Source of the DNA: Metarhizobium sp964253915 | GTDB lineage: Bacteria > Pseudomonadota > Alphaproteobacteria > Rhizobiales > Rhizobiaceae | Direction: 5' to 3' | DNA length: 64,000 nt | Assembly (NCBI RefSeq): GCF_964253915.1 | Contig: NZ_CAXUSG020000001.1 | Span: 434,001 to 498,000, forward strand | Shown: piece after piece, positions 16,148-24,671 of the stretch | Numbering within the stretch: position 1 is the stretch's first letter | Layout of the letters: every line of letters starts with the position of its first letter | Notes under the pieces: model-generated | The model's database searches: none | What the model was told of the DNA's origin: nothing | Seen by the model: the letters and a program-made list of their open reading frames with translations, nothing else | Program-made: the position numbers and the translations under genes

Positions 16148-17008
16148 TTATGGCTCGGTGGTGTCGGTCGTAACCGGCGTGGCCGCCCGGCGCGGGTCGT
16201 CGCCGTAGAGGCCGCGGCGGGCGGCCTTCGCCTCTTGCCCAAGCTTTTCGAAGGCCGATCCCTTTTCCGCCTCGGCCCAGCCATTCTCCACCAGCCATTC
16301 GCCGATATCGCGCTCGCCCAGCCGGCAGGTGGTGGCGACTTCGCCAGTTCCTTCCTCTCCCGCCCCTTCCTCTCCCGCCAAGTCGCAATTGACGGAGCGG
16401 TTGCGGAGAAACAGGCGCAGCGACGTGCGGGCGACCACGCCGCAGGGCCATTGCTGGCCCGAAGCATCGGGACATTGTCTTTCTATATCGGTCGGCACCA
16501 GGCCGGTCAGGATCATCGTCCGCTTGCCCGAAGTCAATGTGCCGGCGTTGACCGTGTTGGGACGCGGGATCAGGACGGGTTTTTCCTTCTTGACCGGTTC
16601 AACCACCTTGTCTGCCGGACCTTCCACCCGTTCGAGCGGTGTTGCGCCGTCGGTAAGCGGCGAGGCGAAAGTTTCCGGCTCGACAGGCCTGATAGCGCCG
16701 GGTTCAGCCAGTGGCTCCGTCGTCACCGATGTGTCTTTGGCCGTGTTTTCGGCCGTTCCATCGGGGGAAACCTCGCTTGTACCCTCGGGCGTGGGAAGCT
16801 GTTCGTCCGGGTTTTCGGCCGGCTCGGCGGACGGATCGGCAGTCTCGTCTCCCAGTTGCTGCAGTTCCTCGACCGACAGAGTGTCGGTGGTGATCTCCGA
16901 CGGGACCTCGGGGCTGGTGCCGATGTGCTGCGCGCCGTTGATCAGCAGGAAACCCCAGATCAGGATGCCGGCAAACCCCGTCAACGTGGTCGTCAGAAAA
17001 GCTTTCAC
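16148..17008 (-). CDS. Membrane-anchored SNase-like (thermonuclease fold) protein
   Basis: The 286-residue product starts at a GTG preceded by AGGAT. An N-terminal membrane anchor or signal (residues ~3-25, FLTTTLTGFAGILIWGFLLI) precedes a ~130-residue low-complexity Glu/Pro/Thr-rich linker. The C-terminal ~110 residues resemble a staphylococcal-nuclease fold: LTGLVPTDIERQC, WPCGVVARTSLRLFLRNRSVNC, GERDIGEWLVENGWAEAE and the final KLGQEAKAARRGLYG. The calcium/Arg catalytic set of true nucleases is not obvious, so enzymatic activity is doubtful; many rhizobial homologues are annotated only as thermonuclease family. It begins 11 bases after the upstream repressor gene, so the two are surely one transcript. 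Confidence 0.8.
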   Translation of the reverse strand: MKAFLTTTLTGFAGILIWGFLLINGAQHIGTSPEVPSEITTDTLSVEELQQLGDETADPSAEPAENPDEQLPTPEGTSEVSPDGTAENTAKDTSVTTEPLAEPGAIRPVEPETFASPLTDGATPLERVEGPADKVVEPVKKEKPVLIPRPNTVNAGTLTSGKRTMILTGLVPTDIERQCPDASGQQWPCGVVARTSLRLFLRNRSVNCDLAGEEGAGEEGTGEVATTCRLGERDIGEWLVENGWAEAEKGSAFEKLGQEAKAARRGLYGDDPRRAATPVTTDTTEP

Positions 17009-17019
17009 GGAAAATAATC

Positions 17020-17685
17020 CTACTGACTGGCCCAGATGATCCGCGCGATCCACTCGACGTCGGTCAGGTCGAAACTGCGGTTGGCATGGTCGGGGTTGAG
17101 CGACACCAGGTCGATCGATCGTGCCGTCTGGCGCATCAGCACCTTGGCCATCACTTCGCCCTCGCGCGTCTTGACCACCACGCGGTCGCCGCGCCGCACC
17201 TGCGCGCCGGGCTCGACGATCAGGACGTCGCCGTCGCGGTAGAGCGGCAACATGCTGTCGCCCTGGACTTCGAGCGCATAAACACCGGGGCGGCGGTCGG
17301 GGGAAGACGGAAACTCGACGACATCCCACCCCTGGCCGGCCGGAAAGCCGCCATCGTCGAAAAAGCCGCCAGTGCCGGCCTGGGCGAAACCGAGCAGCGG
17401 GATGGTGCCGCTCTGCGGCGGAAAGGCGCCTTCCGGCAGGGAACCGCCGACCTGCGCCGGGTGCATGTAGCTCATGAACTGGTCGATAGTCGCCCCTGTC
17501 GCCTCCAGAACCTTGGCGATGGATTCCGTCGATGGCCAGCGCAACCGGCCGTCGGCGCTCAGCCGCTTCGACTTGTTGAAGGAGGTCGGATCGAGCCCGG
17601 CACGGCGTGCCAACCCCGAAGGGGTCAGTTGATGCCGTTCGGCGAGCCGGTCGATGGCGCTCCAAATGGTGTCATGTGAAAACAT
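17020..17685 (-). CDS. LexA-like S24 peptidase repressor with helix-turn-helix
   Basis: Cytoplasmic transcription repressor, 221 residues. The N-terminal ~75 residues form an XRE-type helix-turn-helix (QLTPSGLARRAGLDPTSFNKSK). The C-terminal half is a LexA/CI-type S24 autoprotease: the nucleophile serine is in VQGDSMLPLYRDGD (~residue 147) and the general-base lysine in GDRVVVKTREGEVMAKVL (~170). An AGTGG near residue 104 could be the cleavage region. Family knowledge suggests control by self-cleavage after DNA damage or by constitutive repression. GCCTGGG repeats in inverted orientation (about 17694-17700 and 17745-17751) flank the upstream region and could be an operator. There are no phage structural genes nearby; this is a chromosomal S24 regulator. 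Confidence 0.9.
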   Translation of the reverse strand: MFSHDTIWSAIDRLAERHQLTPSGLARRAGLDPTSFNKSKRLSADGRLRWPSTESIAKVLEATGATIDQFMSYMHPAQVGGSLPEGAFPPQSGTIPLLGFAQAGTGGFFDDGGFPAGQGWDVVEFPSSPDRRPGVYALEVQGDSMLPLYRDGDVLIVEPGAQVRRGDRVVVKTREGEVMAKVLMRQTARSIDLVSLNPDHANRSFDLTDVEWIARIIWASQ

Positions 17686-17801
17686 GGTCGGGTTCCCAGG
17701 CGGACAAAAGCCGCCGGCGCTGTCCGTGGCCCGACTTTAACCAAGCCTGGGTCGGGAGTAAAGAGAAAGAGGAATAAAATCCTGTTTTCCGGGCGGCTGC
17801 A

Positions 17802-18449
17802 TCAGGCGACCATGGCCACGTTGATCTTGCCGAGCTGGATCACCGCCTGGGTGCGGCTGTCGACGTTGAGCTTGAGCAGGATGGCCGAGACATGCGCCTT
17901 GATCGTTGCTTCGGACACACCGAGCTCGTAGGCGATCTGCTTGTTGAGCAGTCCTTCCGCCAGCATGCCCAGCACGCGGCTCTGCTGCGGCGTCAGCGTT
18001 CTCAGGCGGTTGATGAGGTCGGCGACGTCAGGATCGTGTTCCTGTCCGCCCTGGTAGAAGCTCGGCGTCGAGATGTCGCCGCGCAGCACCACCTGGATGG
18101 CGTCGCGGATCTCTTCGATGCCGGAGGATTTCGAGATGAAGCCGGAGGCACCGAGTTCCAGTGCCCGGCGGATGGTCACCGCATCGTCGGTGGCTGAAAT
18201 GATGACGATCGGCAGGTGGGCGAATTCGGCCCGCAGCGCCATCAGCCCGGAAAAGCCGCTGACACCCGGCATGGCGAGGTCCAGCAGCATCAGGTCGGCA
18301 TCCACATGGCTTTCGGCGGCGCGGCGGGCGGCATCGAAATCGCCGGCCTCGACGATCTTCTGCTCACCGTCGATGCTGGCCACCGCCTGGCGGAGCGCGC
18401 CGCGAAACAGCGGATGATCGTCCGCGATGATGATCGTCAGGGATTGCAT
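17802..18449 (-). CDS. LuxR-family response regulator (CrbR-like)
   Basis: Two-component response regulator, 215 residues. The receiver domain has the acidic pair in IIADDHPLFRGAL, phospho-acceptor aspartate in MLLDLAMPGVSGFSGL (~residue 56), the Thr/Ser switch in IVIISATDD and the lysine in GFISKSSG. The C-terminal LuxR helix-turn-helix reads LTPQQSRVLGMLAEGLLNKQ then YELGVSEATIKAHVSAIL. The HPLFRGAL, DLxMPGxxGFSGL and GFxxKSS segments resemble the CrbR group that pairs with SSS-transporter/histidine-kinase hybrids controlling acetate use. Such a hybrid kinase lies 28 kb away in this window. The ATG at MQSLTIIIADDHP follows GGAGCC; 20 further upstream codons are open but not conserved-looking. 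No kinase gene is adjacent. Confidence 0.92.
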   Translation of the reverse strand: MQSLTIIIADDHPLFRGALRQAVASIDGEQKIVEAGDFDAARRAAESHVDADLMLLDLAMPGVSGFSGLMALRAEFAHLPIVIISATDDAVTIRRALELGASGFISKSSGIEEIRDAIQVVLRGDISTPSFYQGGQEHDPDVADLINRLRTLTPQQSRVLGMLAEGLLNKQIAYELGVSEATIKAHVSAILLKLNVDSRTQAVIQLGKINVAMVA

Positions 18450-18521
18450 GTCGGGGGCTCCTCCCAAGAGCTGGTCTCCCTCACTCGCCGGCCTCTTTCG
18501 TCCGGCCATCCTCCTGCCGGA

Positions 18522-18962
18522 TCACGTTTTCTGGGGATGCAGCCTGTCGCCCTGCTTTTCCCGGTTCAGTTCTTCCGCCAGCCCCATGAAACGCTTCATC
18601 ATTTTTTCCATGATTGCGAAGCTGCGGTCAATGTCTGCATCGCTGGGAAGCGACTGGCCGAGGGTTTTTTCACCTGTTTGACCAGATGGTACGCCTTTTT
18701 CCAGTGCCTCGACGCGTTTGGTCAGCCGGTCCAGCTCCTCTTCGTAGGCGGCGCGTTCGTCGGCGGCCATGCGGCAGACGAGGTTGCCGTCCTTTTCGTG
18801 GCAGAGCGTCAGCGTTCCCGATTGCGTGTCGAGGCGGACGATGCCCTTTTCCGTGCGCTCCAGCTGGAAGCGTCCGGCTTCCTCTTCCTGCGCCTGCGCC
18901 CCCAGGGGCGCGACGAGCGGCGAAAAGCCGGCCAGGAGAAGCATCATGCCGTATCGTATCAT
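18522..18962 (-). CDS. Secreted protein of unknown function with coiled coil
   Basis: A 146-residue protein with a clear signal peptide (MIRYGMMLLLAGFSPLVAPL, cleavage after AQA). A short domain follows, with two cysteines (TLTLCHEKDGNLVC) and then a coiled-coil stretch (DERAAYEEELDRLTKRVEAL). The C-terminal part is a charged helix (DIDRSFAIMEKMMKRFMGL). The start is firm: GGAGGATGAC lies immediately before the ATG. The two cysteines may form a disulfide in the periplasm. I do not recognise a named domain. It lies 72 bases upstream of the response regulator on the same strand, so co-transcription is possible. Confidence 0.8.
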   Translation of the reverse strand: MIRYGMMLLLAGFSPLVAPLGAQAQEEEAGRFQLERTEKGIVRLDTQSGTLTLCHEKDGNLVCRMAADERAAYEEELDRLTKRVEALEKGVPSGQTGEKTLGQSLPSDADIDRSFAIMEKMMKRFMGLAEELNREKQGDRLHPQKT

Positions 18963-19066
18963 GTCATCCTCCGAGAATTATGCGTTCGAGCGTAAAATCC
19001 GTCCGGCAGGCGTGGACAAAGCCGCCTCGTTTCGGCAAATGCCTGTCATCGCCAAAGGAGTAAGCC

Positions 19067-19414
19067 ATGACCGCAGTTGTCTACAAGATCGTGCCGGAAA
19101 CCCTGTGGCATGAAGCGCGGCAAACTGGCGTTTTTCATGGCGCCGCCATCGATCTCAAGGATGGTTATATCCATTTTTCCACCGGCCCCCAAGCGAAAGA
19201 GACGGCGCGGCTGCATTTCGCTGGCGTGACCGGGCTTCTGCTCGTGGCGATCGATGCGGATGCCCTCGGCGAGGCCCTGCGCTTCGAGGCGTCGCGCGGC
19301 GGCGACCTCTTCCCGCATCTTTACGCCGACCTGCCGCTCTCGGCCGTGCTTTGGGAAAAGCCGCTGCCAATCGGCGCCGATGGCCTCCATGTTTTCCCGG
19401 AGCTTGACCGATGA
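19067..19414 (+). CDS. DUF952 family protein
   Basis: A 115-residue cytoplasmic protein. The start VYKIVPETLWHEARQTGVF, the motif DGYIHFSTGPQAKETARLHF and the end PHLYADLPLSAVLWEKPLPI are characteristic of DUF952. Biochemical function is not established. It overlaps pyrD by four bases (ATGA), a translational-coupling arrangement conserved in Rhizobiaceae. The start follows AAAGGAG. Confidence 0.92.
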   Translation: MTAVVYKIVPETLWHEARQTGVFHGAAIDLKDGYIHFSTGPQAKETARLHFAGVTGLLLVAIDADALGEALRFEASRGGDLFPHLYADLPLSAVLWEKPLPIGADGLHVFPELDR

Positions 19415-20499
19415 TCGATGCGTTCAAATTGCTCGGCAAGCGCGGTCTGTTTCTCTTCGATCCGGAAGCCGCCCATGGCCTGTCGATCACGGCGCTGAAA
19501 TCCGGCCTGCTGCCGGCCTGCAGCCTGCCCGCCGATCCGCGACTTTCGCAGACCGTCGCCGGCCTCACCTTCGCCAATCCGCTCGGCATGGCCGCCGGTT
19601 ACGACAAGAATGCCGAAGTACCGGCCGCCCTCCTGCGCCTCGGTTTCGGCTTTACCGAAATCGGCACGGTGACGCCGAAGCCGCAGGCCGGCAATCCGAA
19701 GCCGCGCATCTTCCGCCTGGAGCGGGACGGCGCGGTGATCAACCGCCTCGGCTTCAACAATGAAGGCCATGCCGCAGCGCTTGCCCGTCTGCAGGCGGCA
19801 AAAATCTCCGGCATCGTCGGCGTCAACATCGGCGCCAACAAGGACAGCGAGGATCGCATCGCCGATTACGTCGCCGGCATCCGCACCTTCTATTCGGTGG
19901 CGCGTTATTTCACCGCCAACATTTCGTCACCCAACACGCCCGGCCTGCGCGACCTGCAGGCGCGCGATAGCCTGAACCAGCTGCTCTCCGCCGTTCTGGC
20001 CGCCCGCAATGCGGAAGCGGCGAAGGCGGGTCGAACGGTTCCCGTGTTCCTGAAGATCGCGCCCGACCTGACACCGGAAGGCATGGACGATATCGCCGCC
20101 GAGGTGCTGTCGCATGCGCTTGACGGGTTGATCGTCTCCAACACCACGCTGTCGCGCGAGGGCCTGAGCGACCAGACGCAGGCGAAAGAAGCGGGCGGGC
20201 TTTCCGGCCGGCCGCTGTTTGAAAAATCGACCGCCGTGCTGGCCGGCATGCGCAAGCGCCTCGGCCCCGACCTGCCGATCATCGGCGTCGGCGGCGTCTC
20301 TTCGGCGGAAACGACACTCGAAAAGATCCGCGCCGGCGCCGATCTGGTGCAGCTTTATTCCTGCATGGTCTATGAAGGACCCGGCCTGCCGGCCCGCATC
20401 GTCCGCGGGCTTTCGGCGCTGCTCGACCGCGAAGGTGTCGCCTCGATCCGGGAGTTGCGCGACAGCCGGCTGGATTACTGGGCGGACCGGAAGGTCTGA
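19411..20499 (+). CDS. pyrD: Dihydroorotate dehydrogenase (quinone), class 2
   Basis: FMN enzyme that oxidises dihydroorotate to orotate in pyrimidine synthesis and passes electrons to quinone at the inner membrane. The 362 residues match class 2 length. The N-terminal helical extension (DAFKLLGKRGLFLFDPEAAH) is the membrane/quinone tunnel part. Motifs are FANPLGMAAGYDKNAEVPAAL, EIGTVTPKPQAGNPKPR, NRLGFNNEG, the catalytic serine region YFTANISSPNTPGLRDLQ, VFLKIAPDL, SNTTLSR, and IIGVGGVSS with AGADLVQLYSC for FMN phosphate. It is translationally coupled to DUF952. Its last 25 bases overlap the 3' end of the convergent MATE gene. Confidence 0.98.
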   Translation: MIDAFKLLGKRGLFLFDPEAAHGLSITALKSGLLPACSLPADPRLSQTVAGLTFANPLGMAAGYDKNAEVPAALLRLGFGFTEIGTVTPKPQAGNPKPRIFRLERDGAVINRLGFNNEGHAAALARLQAAKISGIVGVNIGANKDSEDRIADYVAGIRTFYSVARYFTANISSPNTPGLRDLQARDSLNQLLSAVLAARNAEAAKAGRTVPVFLKIAPDLTPEGMDDIAAEVLSHALDGLIVSNTTLSREGLSDQTQAKEAGGLSGRPLFEKSTAVLAGMRKRLGPDLPIIGVGGVSSAETTLEKIRAGADLVQLYSCMVYEGPGLPARIVRGLSALLDREGVASIRELRDSRLDYWADRKV

Positions 20500-21836
20500 T
20501 CGGTCCTCTTCTTCAAGAGCATCGCCAGGAAGATACCACGGAAGAACAGGAAGGCGTTCATCGCCAGCCACAGGCCGTGATTGCCGAACAGCGGCACGAA
20601 GACGGCCAGCGCCGCCAGATAACCGAGGAAAGACATCAGCATGCGGTTGCGCATGTCGGCCGACCATGTGGCGCCGATGAAGACACCGTCCATCAGGAAG
20701 GCGAGCGCGCCGGTAAGCCCCGTGGCGGCCGCCCAGGGCAGGTAGGTTTCCGCCGCTTGCCGCACGTCCGGCGCCGTGGTCAGCACCGAGATCAGCCAGG
20801 GGCCGGCCAGCAGGAAGAACAGGCTGCCGGCTGCCGCCAGCCCGAAGGACCAGAGCAGCGTCAGCTTTAGCCCGCGCTCGAAGGCAGGGCGGTAAAGCGC
20901 GCCGATCGCCCGGCCGGTGATCTGTTCGGCGGCATTGGCAAGTCCATCGAGATAATAGCCGGCCAGCAGGAAGAAATTCATCAGCACCGCATTGGCCGCC
21001 AGCGTCACCGCGCCGAAACCGGTGCCGATGCGCGTCATCAGCGTGAAGGAGCCGATCAGCACGAAGGTGCGGATCAGGATATCGCGGTTGAGGGCAAACA
21101 GCGCCGCCAGCCGGTGCCGCGAAAAAATCTCCGCCCGCGTCGGCCGTTGCGAAGCGTCGAAACGCCTGATGACGAGGAACAACCCCGCCAGCATGCCCGC
21201 CGTCTCGCCCGCTGCCGTTCCCCAGGCAACACCGGCGACGCCCCAGCCGAGATGGAGGCCGAGATAGATCGACAGGGCGATATTGATGCCGTTGATGATC
21301 GATTGCAGCAGCAGGCCGAGGGCGCCCTGGCCGCGGCCGAGCACGAAGCCCAGGATGGCATAGTTGGCGAGCGCTGCCGGTCCGGCAAGAATGCGGATGG
21401 AGAAATAGGTGGCGGTGGCATCGGCGACCGCTGCTTCCGCTCCCATCAATGCCAGCCCGGCGCGCAGAAGCAGCGGCGAAAGGATGAGCAGCGCCGCGCC
21501 GCAGCCAAACGACAGGATCAGTGCCCGCCAGAAGATCGCCTGCTGCTCGCGGGTATCCCGCCGCCCGTAGGCCTGCGCCGTCAGCCCGGTGGTCGAGGCG
21601 CGCAGAAAATTGAAGCTGCCGAAGATCAGATCGAAGAGCATGGCGCCGATGGCGAGCCCGGCCAGCGCTTCCGCTATCCCCATATGGCCGACTACGGCGG
21701 TATTCGTCAGGCCGAGCAGCGGCGTGGTCATGAAGCCGAGCGTCATCGGGATGGCGATCGACAGCACCAGCCGGTGTGTCACCTCGAAGGCCAGCGGATT
21801 GGTGGTGACGGTTTGTCCGTTCGTGCGGGAATGCAT
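20475..21836 (-). CDS. MATE family efflux transporter
   Basis: Inner-membrane multidrug/toxin exporter of the DinF-like MATE branch, 453 residues with about 12 membrane helices. The start TNPLAFEVTHRLVLSIAIPM and GLTNTAVVGHMG are typical, and the second-half repeat includes RTFVLIGSFTLMTRIGTGFG. It probably uses a sodium or proton gradient; substrate unknown. GAGGCAG precedes the ATG. It converges on pyrD with an unusual 25-base coding overlap and lies downstream of the CAP lipoprotein on the same strand, 33 bases away. Confidence 0.93.
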   Translation of the reverse strand: MHSRTNGQTVTTNPLAFEVTHRLVLSIAIPMTLGFMTTPLLGLTNTAVVGHMGIAEALAGLAIGAMLFDLIFGSFNFLRASTTGLTAQAYGRRDTREQQAIFWRALILSFGCGAALLILSPLLLRAGLALMGAEAAVADATATYFSIRILAGPAALANYAILGFVLGRGQGALGLLLQSIINGINIALSIYLGLHLGWGVAGVAWGTAAGETAGMLAGLFLVIRRFDASQRPTRAEIFSRHRLAALFALNRDILIRTFVLIGSFTLMTRIGTGFGAVTLAANAVLMNFFLLAGYYLDGLANAAEQITGRAIGALYRPAFERGLKLTLLWSFGLAAAGSLFFLLAGPWLISVLTTAPDVRQAAETYLPWAAATGLTGALAFLMDGVFIGATWSADMRNRMLMSFLGYLAALAVFVPLFGNHGLWLAMNAFLFFRGIFLAMLLKKRTDQTFRSAQ

Positions 21837-21869
21837 CGTTCTGCCTCGCTTGCGCCGGACAGAATCGCC

Positions 21870-22376
21870 TCAGCTCGACAGCACCATGGCCCAATAAGGC
21901 CGGTTTCCGGAAGAGCTGTTGCGGGCCACCGCCACGCCGAGGCCGCGAAAATCGCCCAGCATGTTGTGCAGGTGTTTCGGCGAGTCGATCCAGGCCTGCA
22001 CGGCGCGTCCCGTTTCGTCCTGGCCGGCGGCGATGTTTTCGGCCGCCGGCAGGGCGACGCCGTGATCCTTCATGCGCCTGCCGAAATCGTCGTTGAAGCC
22101 GATGAGATGCGACATCTTGCCGGCCTTGGCCATGCGTTTTGCCTGATCGGCCGCCGCCTGCGAGGCCACCGGATCGACGGCAAGCGGCGACAGGCCCTTT
22201 CTGGCGCGCAGGGAATTGACCATCGGCAGCGCATCGGCGGTCTCGTCGCCGCTGGCGCCGTCATCGTTGCTGGAAAGCACCGAGGTGGTGGAACAGCCGG
22301 CCAGTGCAGAGGCGAGGCCAAGCCCGGAAAGCAGGATGAGACGACGGCGGCAGAGAAGCAGGGATGTCTGGCTCAA
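21870..22376 (-). CDS. CAP (SCP-like) domain lipoprotein
   Basis: A 168-residue exported protein with a lipoprotein signal: arginines then LILLSGLGLASALAGC, with the lipobox cysteine at ~28. The remainder is a bacterial CAP domain: VNSLRARKGLSPLAVDPVAS, KMSHLIGFNDDF, AAENIAAGQD and AWIDSPKHLHNMLG (the conserved H-x-x-N element). CAP domains in bacteria are extracellular with unclear activity. The start is a TTG whose bases overlap the stop of the upstream small membrane gene (TTGA), indicating translational coupling. No ATG is available before the lipobox. Confidence 0.88.
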   Translation of the reverse strand: MSQTSLLLCRRRLILLSGLGLASALAGCSTTSVLSSNDDGASGDETADALPMVNSLRARKGLSPLAVDPVASQAAADQAKRMAKAGKMSHLIGFNDDFGRRMKDHGVALPAAENIAAGQDETGRAVQAWIDSPKHLHNMLGDFRGLGVAVARNSSSGNRPYWAMVLSS

Positions 22377-22639
22377 CGGCGAAAACTCAGGATGCGCAGC
22401 AGGATGAAGACGGGAATGACGATGGTGGCGCCAAGCAGTAGATAGTTGCCGACGTTGCCGAGCGCGGCAAAGCCGGTATGCCAGAGGTCGAGGACGAAGT
22501 CGCGGATGCCGTTGAGGATATCCATCGGCACGATGCCGAATACGGCCATGATGAAACCGACGATCAGCGAGACCACGATCAGTTTCAGTATCGTGCGCGC
22601 CGGCGTATCACCCAGCACCCTGTTTACCTGGTCGGACAT
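22373..22639 (-). CDS. DUF6460-type small membrane protein
   Basis: An 88-residue protein with two membrane helices: residues ~17-35 (ILKLIVVSLIVGFIMAVFG) and ~66-85 (YLLLGATIVIPVFILLRIL). They are joined by a loop containing DILNGIRDFVLDLWHTG. This matches the small rhizobial membrane family now called DUF6460; function unknown. The start MSDQVNRVLGDTPA follows GGAGCGGG. The stop overlaps the start of the CAP lipoprotein gene, so both envelope proteins are probably made together. Confidence 0.82.
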   Translation of the reverse strand: MSDQVNRVLGDTPARTILKLIVVSLIVGFIMAVFGIVPMDILNGIRDFVLDLWHTGFAALGNVGNYLLLGATIVIPVFILLRILSFRR

Positions 22640-22828
22640 GCCCGCTCCTGTCTGTTCTGCGGCAAAAACGCCTGGCACGGATGCCCGCATCAATTGCCGT
22701 TGCTGCTGCCCTCTGAAATAGGACTTGAGTTTTTTTATGGCGCCCGCCAAATGCGGCGAATCTCGCCCAAGCGCCGCGACCCTATCGGAACCGGCTTGCG
22801 CGAGCCAGACGCTTCCGGGACCCTTCCT

Positions 22829-23761
22829 ATGCAGCCCAGCCAGCTTTCGTCCGGCGATATCACCGCCGACCGCCGCGCCGATTATGCCAAGATGCTCGAC
22901 GAGGGCGGCGAACCCGCCGCCGCGGCGGAACTGATGGAGCAGGCGCTGGAACTCGCACCCGCCTGGGCGGCCGGCTGGTTCAGGCTCGGCTCCTACCGGG
23001 AAAAGGCCGGGGAAAAGGAAGGCGCCGCCGCCGCTTACCGCAAGGTTGTGGAGTTCGATGCCTCCGATGTCTTCGGCGCCGGTCTCAAGCTCGCCCTGCT
23101 GGGGGAGGCGGCCACGCCCGACCAGCCGCCGAGCCGCTACGTCGAGCGGCTTTTCGACGATTATGCCGACCACTTCGAAACGTCGCTGGTGGAAAAGCTC
23201 GATTACAGCGTACCGCGCAAGCTGGCGGACCTGGTTTCTGCCACCGGCCAACATTATCGCCTCGCCGTCGATCTCGGTTGCGGCACCGGCCTGCTCGGCC
23301 CGGAAATCCGCAGCCGCGTCGACCGCCTCGAAGGTTTCGACCTGTCGCAGAACATGCTGGCGAAGGCGGCGGAAAAGCAGGTCTACGACCATCTGGCCGT
23401 GGCCGACCTGTCGCTCGATGCGGATGCCTCCGGCCTCTTCGCCGGGCACGCCGCCCATCGTGCCGACCTGATCACCGCAGCCGATGTGCTGATGTATCTC
23501 GGCAACCTGGAAAACACGTTTGCGCTTGTCGCCACGCTGGCCGCGCCGGACGCCACCTTTGCCTTCTCCGTCGAAGATGCCGGATCGCCGGAGGGATTTC
23601 ACCTGGCGCCTTCGCTGCGGTATGCCCATAGCGAAGCCCATGTTCGCGGCCTTTGCGACCGTCACGGTTTCGACATTGTCGAAATCCGCCGCAGCACCAT
23701 TCGCAAAGATGGCGGCAAACCCGTCGCCGGCATTCTGTTCCTTACGCGCAGAACCGCCTGA
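22829..23761 (+). CDS. TPR-containing SAM-dependent methyltransferase
   Basis: A 310-residue cytoplasmic protein. The first ~95 residues contain two TPR-like helical repeats (RADYAKMLDEGGEPAAAAEL and PAWAAGWFRLGSYREKAGEK). A class I methyltransferase follows: the SAM-binding glycine loop is AVDLGCGTGLLGPEIRSR (~residue 148), the acidic residue is in LEGFDLSQNMLAKA, and ADLITAADVLMYLG is motif II. This matches the predicted TPR-methyltransferase group in alphaproteobacteria. The substrate is unknown. The ATG at MQPSQLSSGDITADRRADY is chosen because the protein family begins near the TPR; the frame is open upstream through the promoter region of the divergent DUF6460 gene. Confidence 0.87.
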   Translation: MQPSQLSSGDITADRRADYAKMLDEGGEPAAAAELMEQALELAPAWAAGWFRLGSYREKAGEKEGAAAAYRKVVEFDASDVFGAGLKLALLGEAATPDQPPSRYVERLFDDYADHFETSLVEKLDYSVPRKLADLVSATGQHYRLAVDLGCGTGLLGPEIRSRVDRLEGFDLSQNMLAKAAEKQVYDHLAVADLSLDADASGLFAGHAAHRADLITAADVLMYLGNLENTFALVATLAAPDATFAFSVEDAGSPEGFHLAPSLRYAHSEAHVRGLCDRHGFDIVEIRRSTIRKDGGKPVAGILFLTRRTA

Positions 23762-23981
23762 GAGAACTTTTCTTGCAAATTTAAAATAGGTCAGCATTGC
23801 TTACTTATTTTGCTTGCGAAACCGGAAAAACCTGCAAGAATTCAAACCGTTCCCCGATCCTATCGGAAGCCTGACGCACCCCGTGGCGCACCGCCGCCGG
23901 ATGCCGGCAGCACGTTTTCTTTTTCCGGCTGGGTTTGATCGCCCGGCCACACCATCATGCCCGACGCAGGAGACCGCCGTC

Positions 23982-24617
23982 ATGACGCAGCTTATCAACG
24001 CCCTCGGTTTGGGCAACGGCAGCGCCACCCGCCACGCACCGCTCGAAGACGTCCAGGGCATCTTTGCCGGCAGCCTGATTGCGGCGCTGGGCCTGTATTG
24101 CCTTGCAGGAGCAGGCCTTCTCACCGGTAGCACCGCCGGCGTGGCCTTCCTGCTGCATTATGCCTTCGGGGTGAATTTCGGCCTCGCCTTCTTCCTGCTC
24201 AACCTGCCGTTCTTCTATCTGTCATGGAAGCGCCTTGGGCTTGCCTTCACGGTCAAGACGTTCATTGCCATCGGCCTGACCTCGGTTCTGGCCGACGTCC
24301 AGTCGCGGTTCCTGCAGATTTCCTCGATCCATCCGGCCTGGGCGGCGCTCCTCGGTGGCCTGCTTCTCGGCTTCGGCCTGCTGGCACTCTATCGCCACCG
24401 CGCCAGCCTCGGCGGCGTCGGCATTCTCGGCATTTACCTGCAGGAGCGGTTCGGCATCCGCGCCGGCCTGACGCAGCTTGCCATCGATCTTTGCGTGCTG
24501 GCCGCCGCCTTTTTCGTCACGACGCCCGGCGTGGTGTTCTATTCGGTGCTCGGCGCGGTCGTGCTCAATCTTTTCGTCGCCATCAACCATCGTTCGGATC
24601 GCTACATCGCCCTCTAG
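23982..24617 (+). CDS. YitT family membrane protein
   Basis: Inner-membrane protein of 211 residues with about five to six helices (FAGSLIAALGLYCLAGAGLL, GLAFFLLNLPFFYLSW, TFIAIGLTSVLADV, ALLGGLLLGFGLLALY, LAIDLCVLAAAFFV). The pattern LLTGSTAGVAFLLHY and RHRASLGGVGILGIYLQERF is typical of YitT/DUF161 proteins, here without the cytoplasmic DUF2179 domain. Function is unknown, possibly transport. The start follows GCAGGAGA. The AT-rich 220 bases upstream (TTTAAAATAGG and TTACTTATTTTGC) probably hold the promoter. Confidence 0.88.
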   Translation: MTQLINALGLGNGSATRHAPLEDVQGIFAGSLIAALGLYCLAGAGLLTGSTAGVAFLLHYAFGVNFGLAFFLLNLPFFYLSWKRLGLAFTVKTFIAIGLTSVLADVQSRFLQISSIHPAWAALLGGLLLGFGLLALYRHRASLGGVGILGIYLQERFGIRAGLTQLAIDLCVLAAAFFVTTPGVVFYSVLGAVVLNLFVAINHRSDRYIAL

Positions 24618-24671
24618 GCATCAGCGCCATCAGGCTGTTTTTCAGCAATCGTTAAAAAATTTCTACGACAA

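Noticed and set aside
17020..17685. S24 repressor as evidence of a prophage
   Set aside because: No integrase, terminase, capsid or tail genes nearby; surrounding genes are ordinary chromosome.
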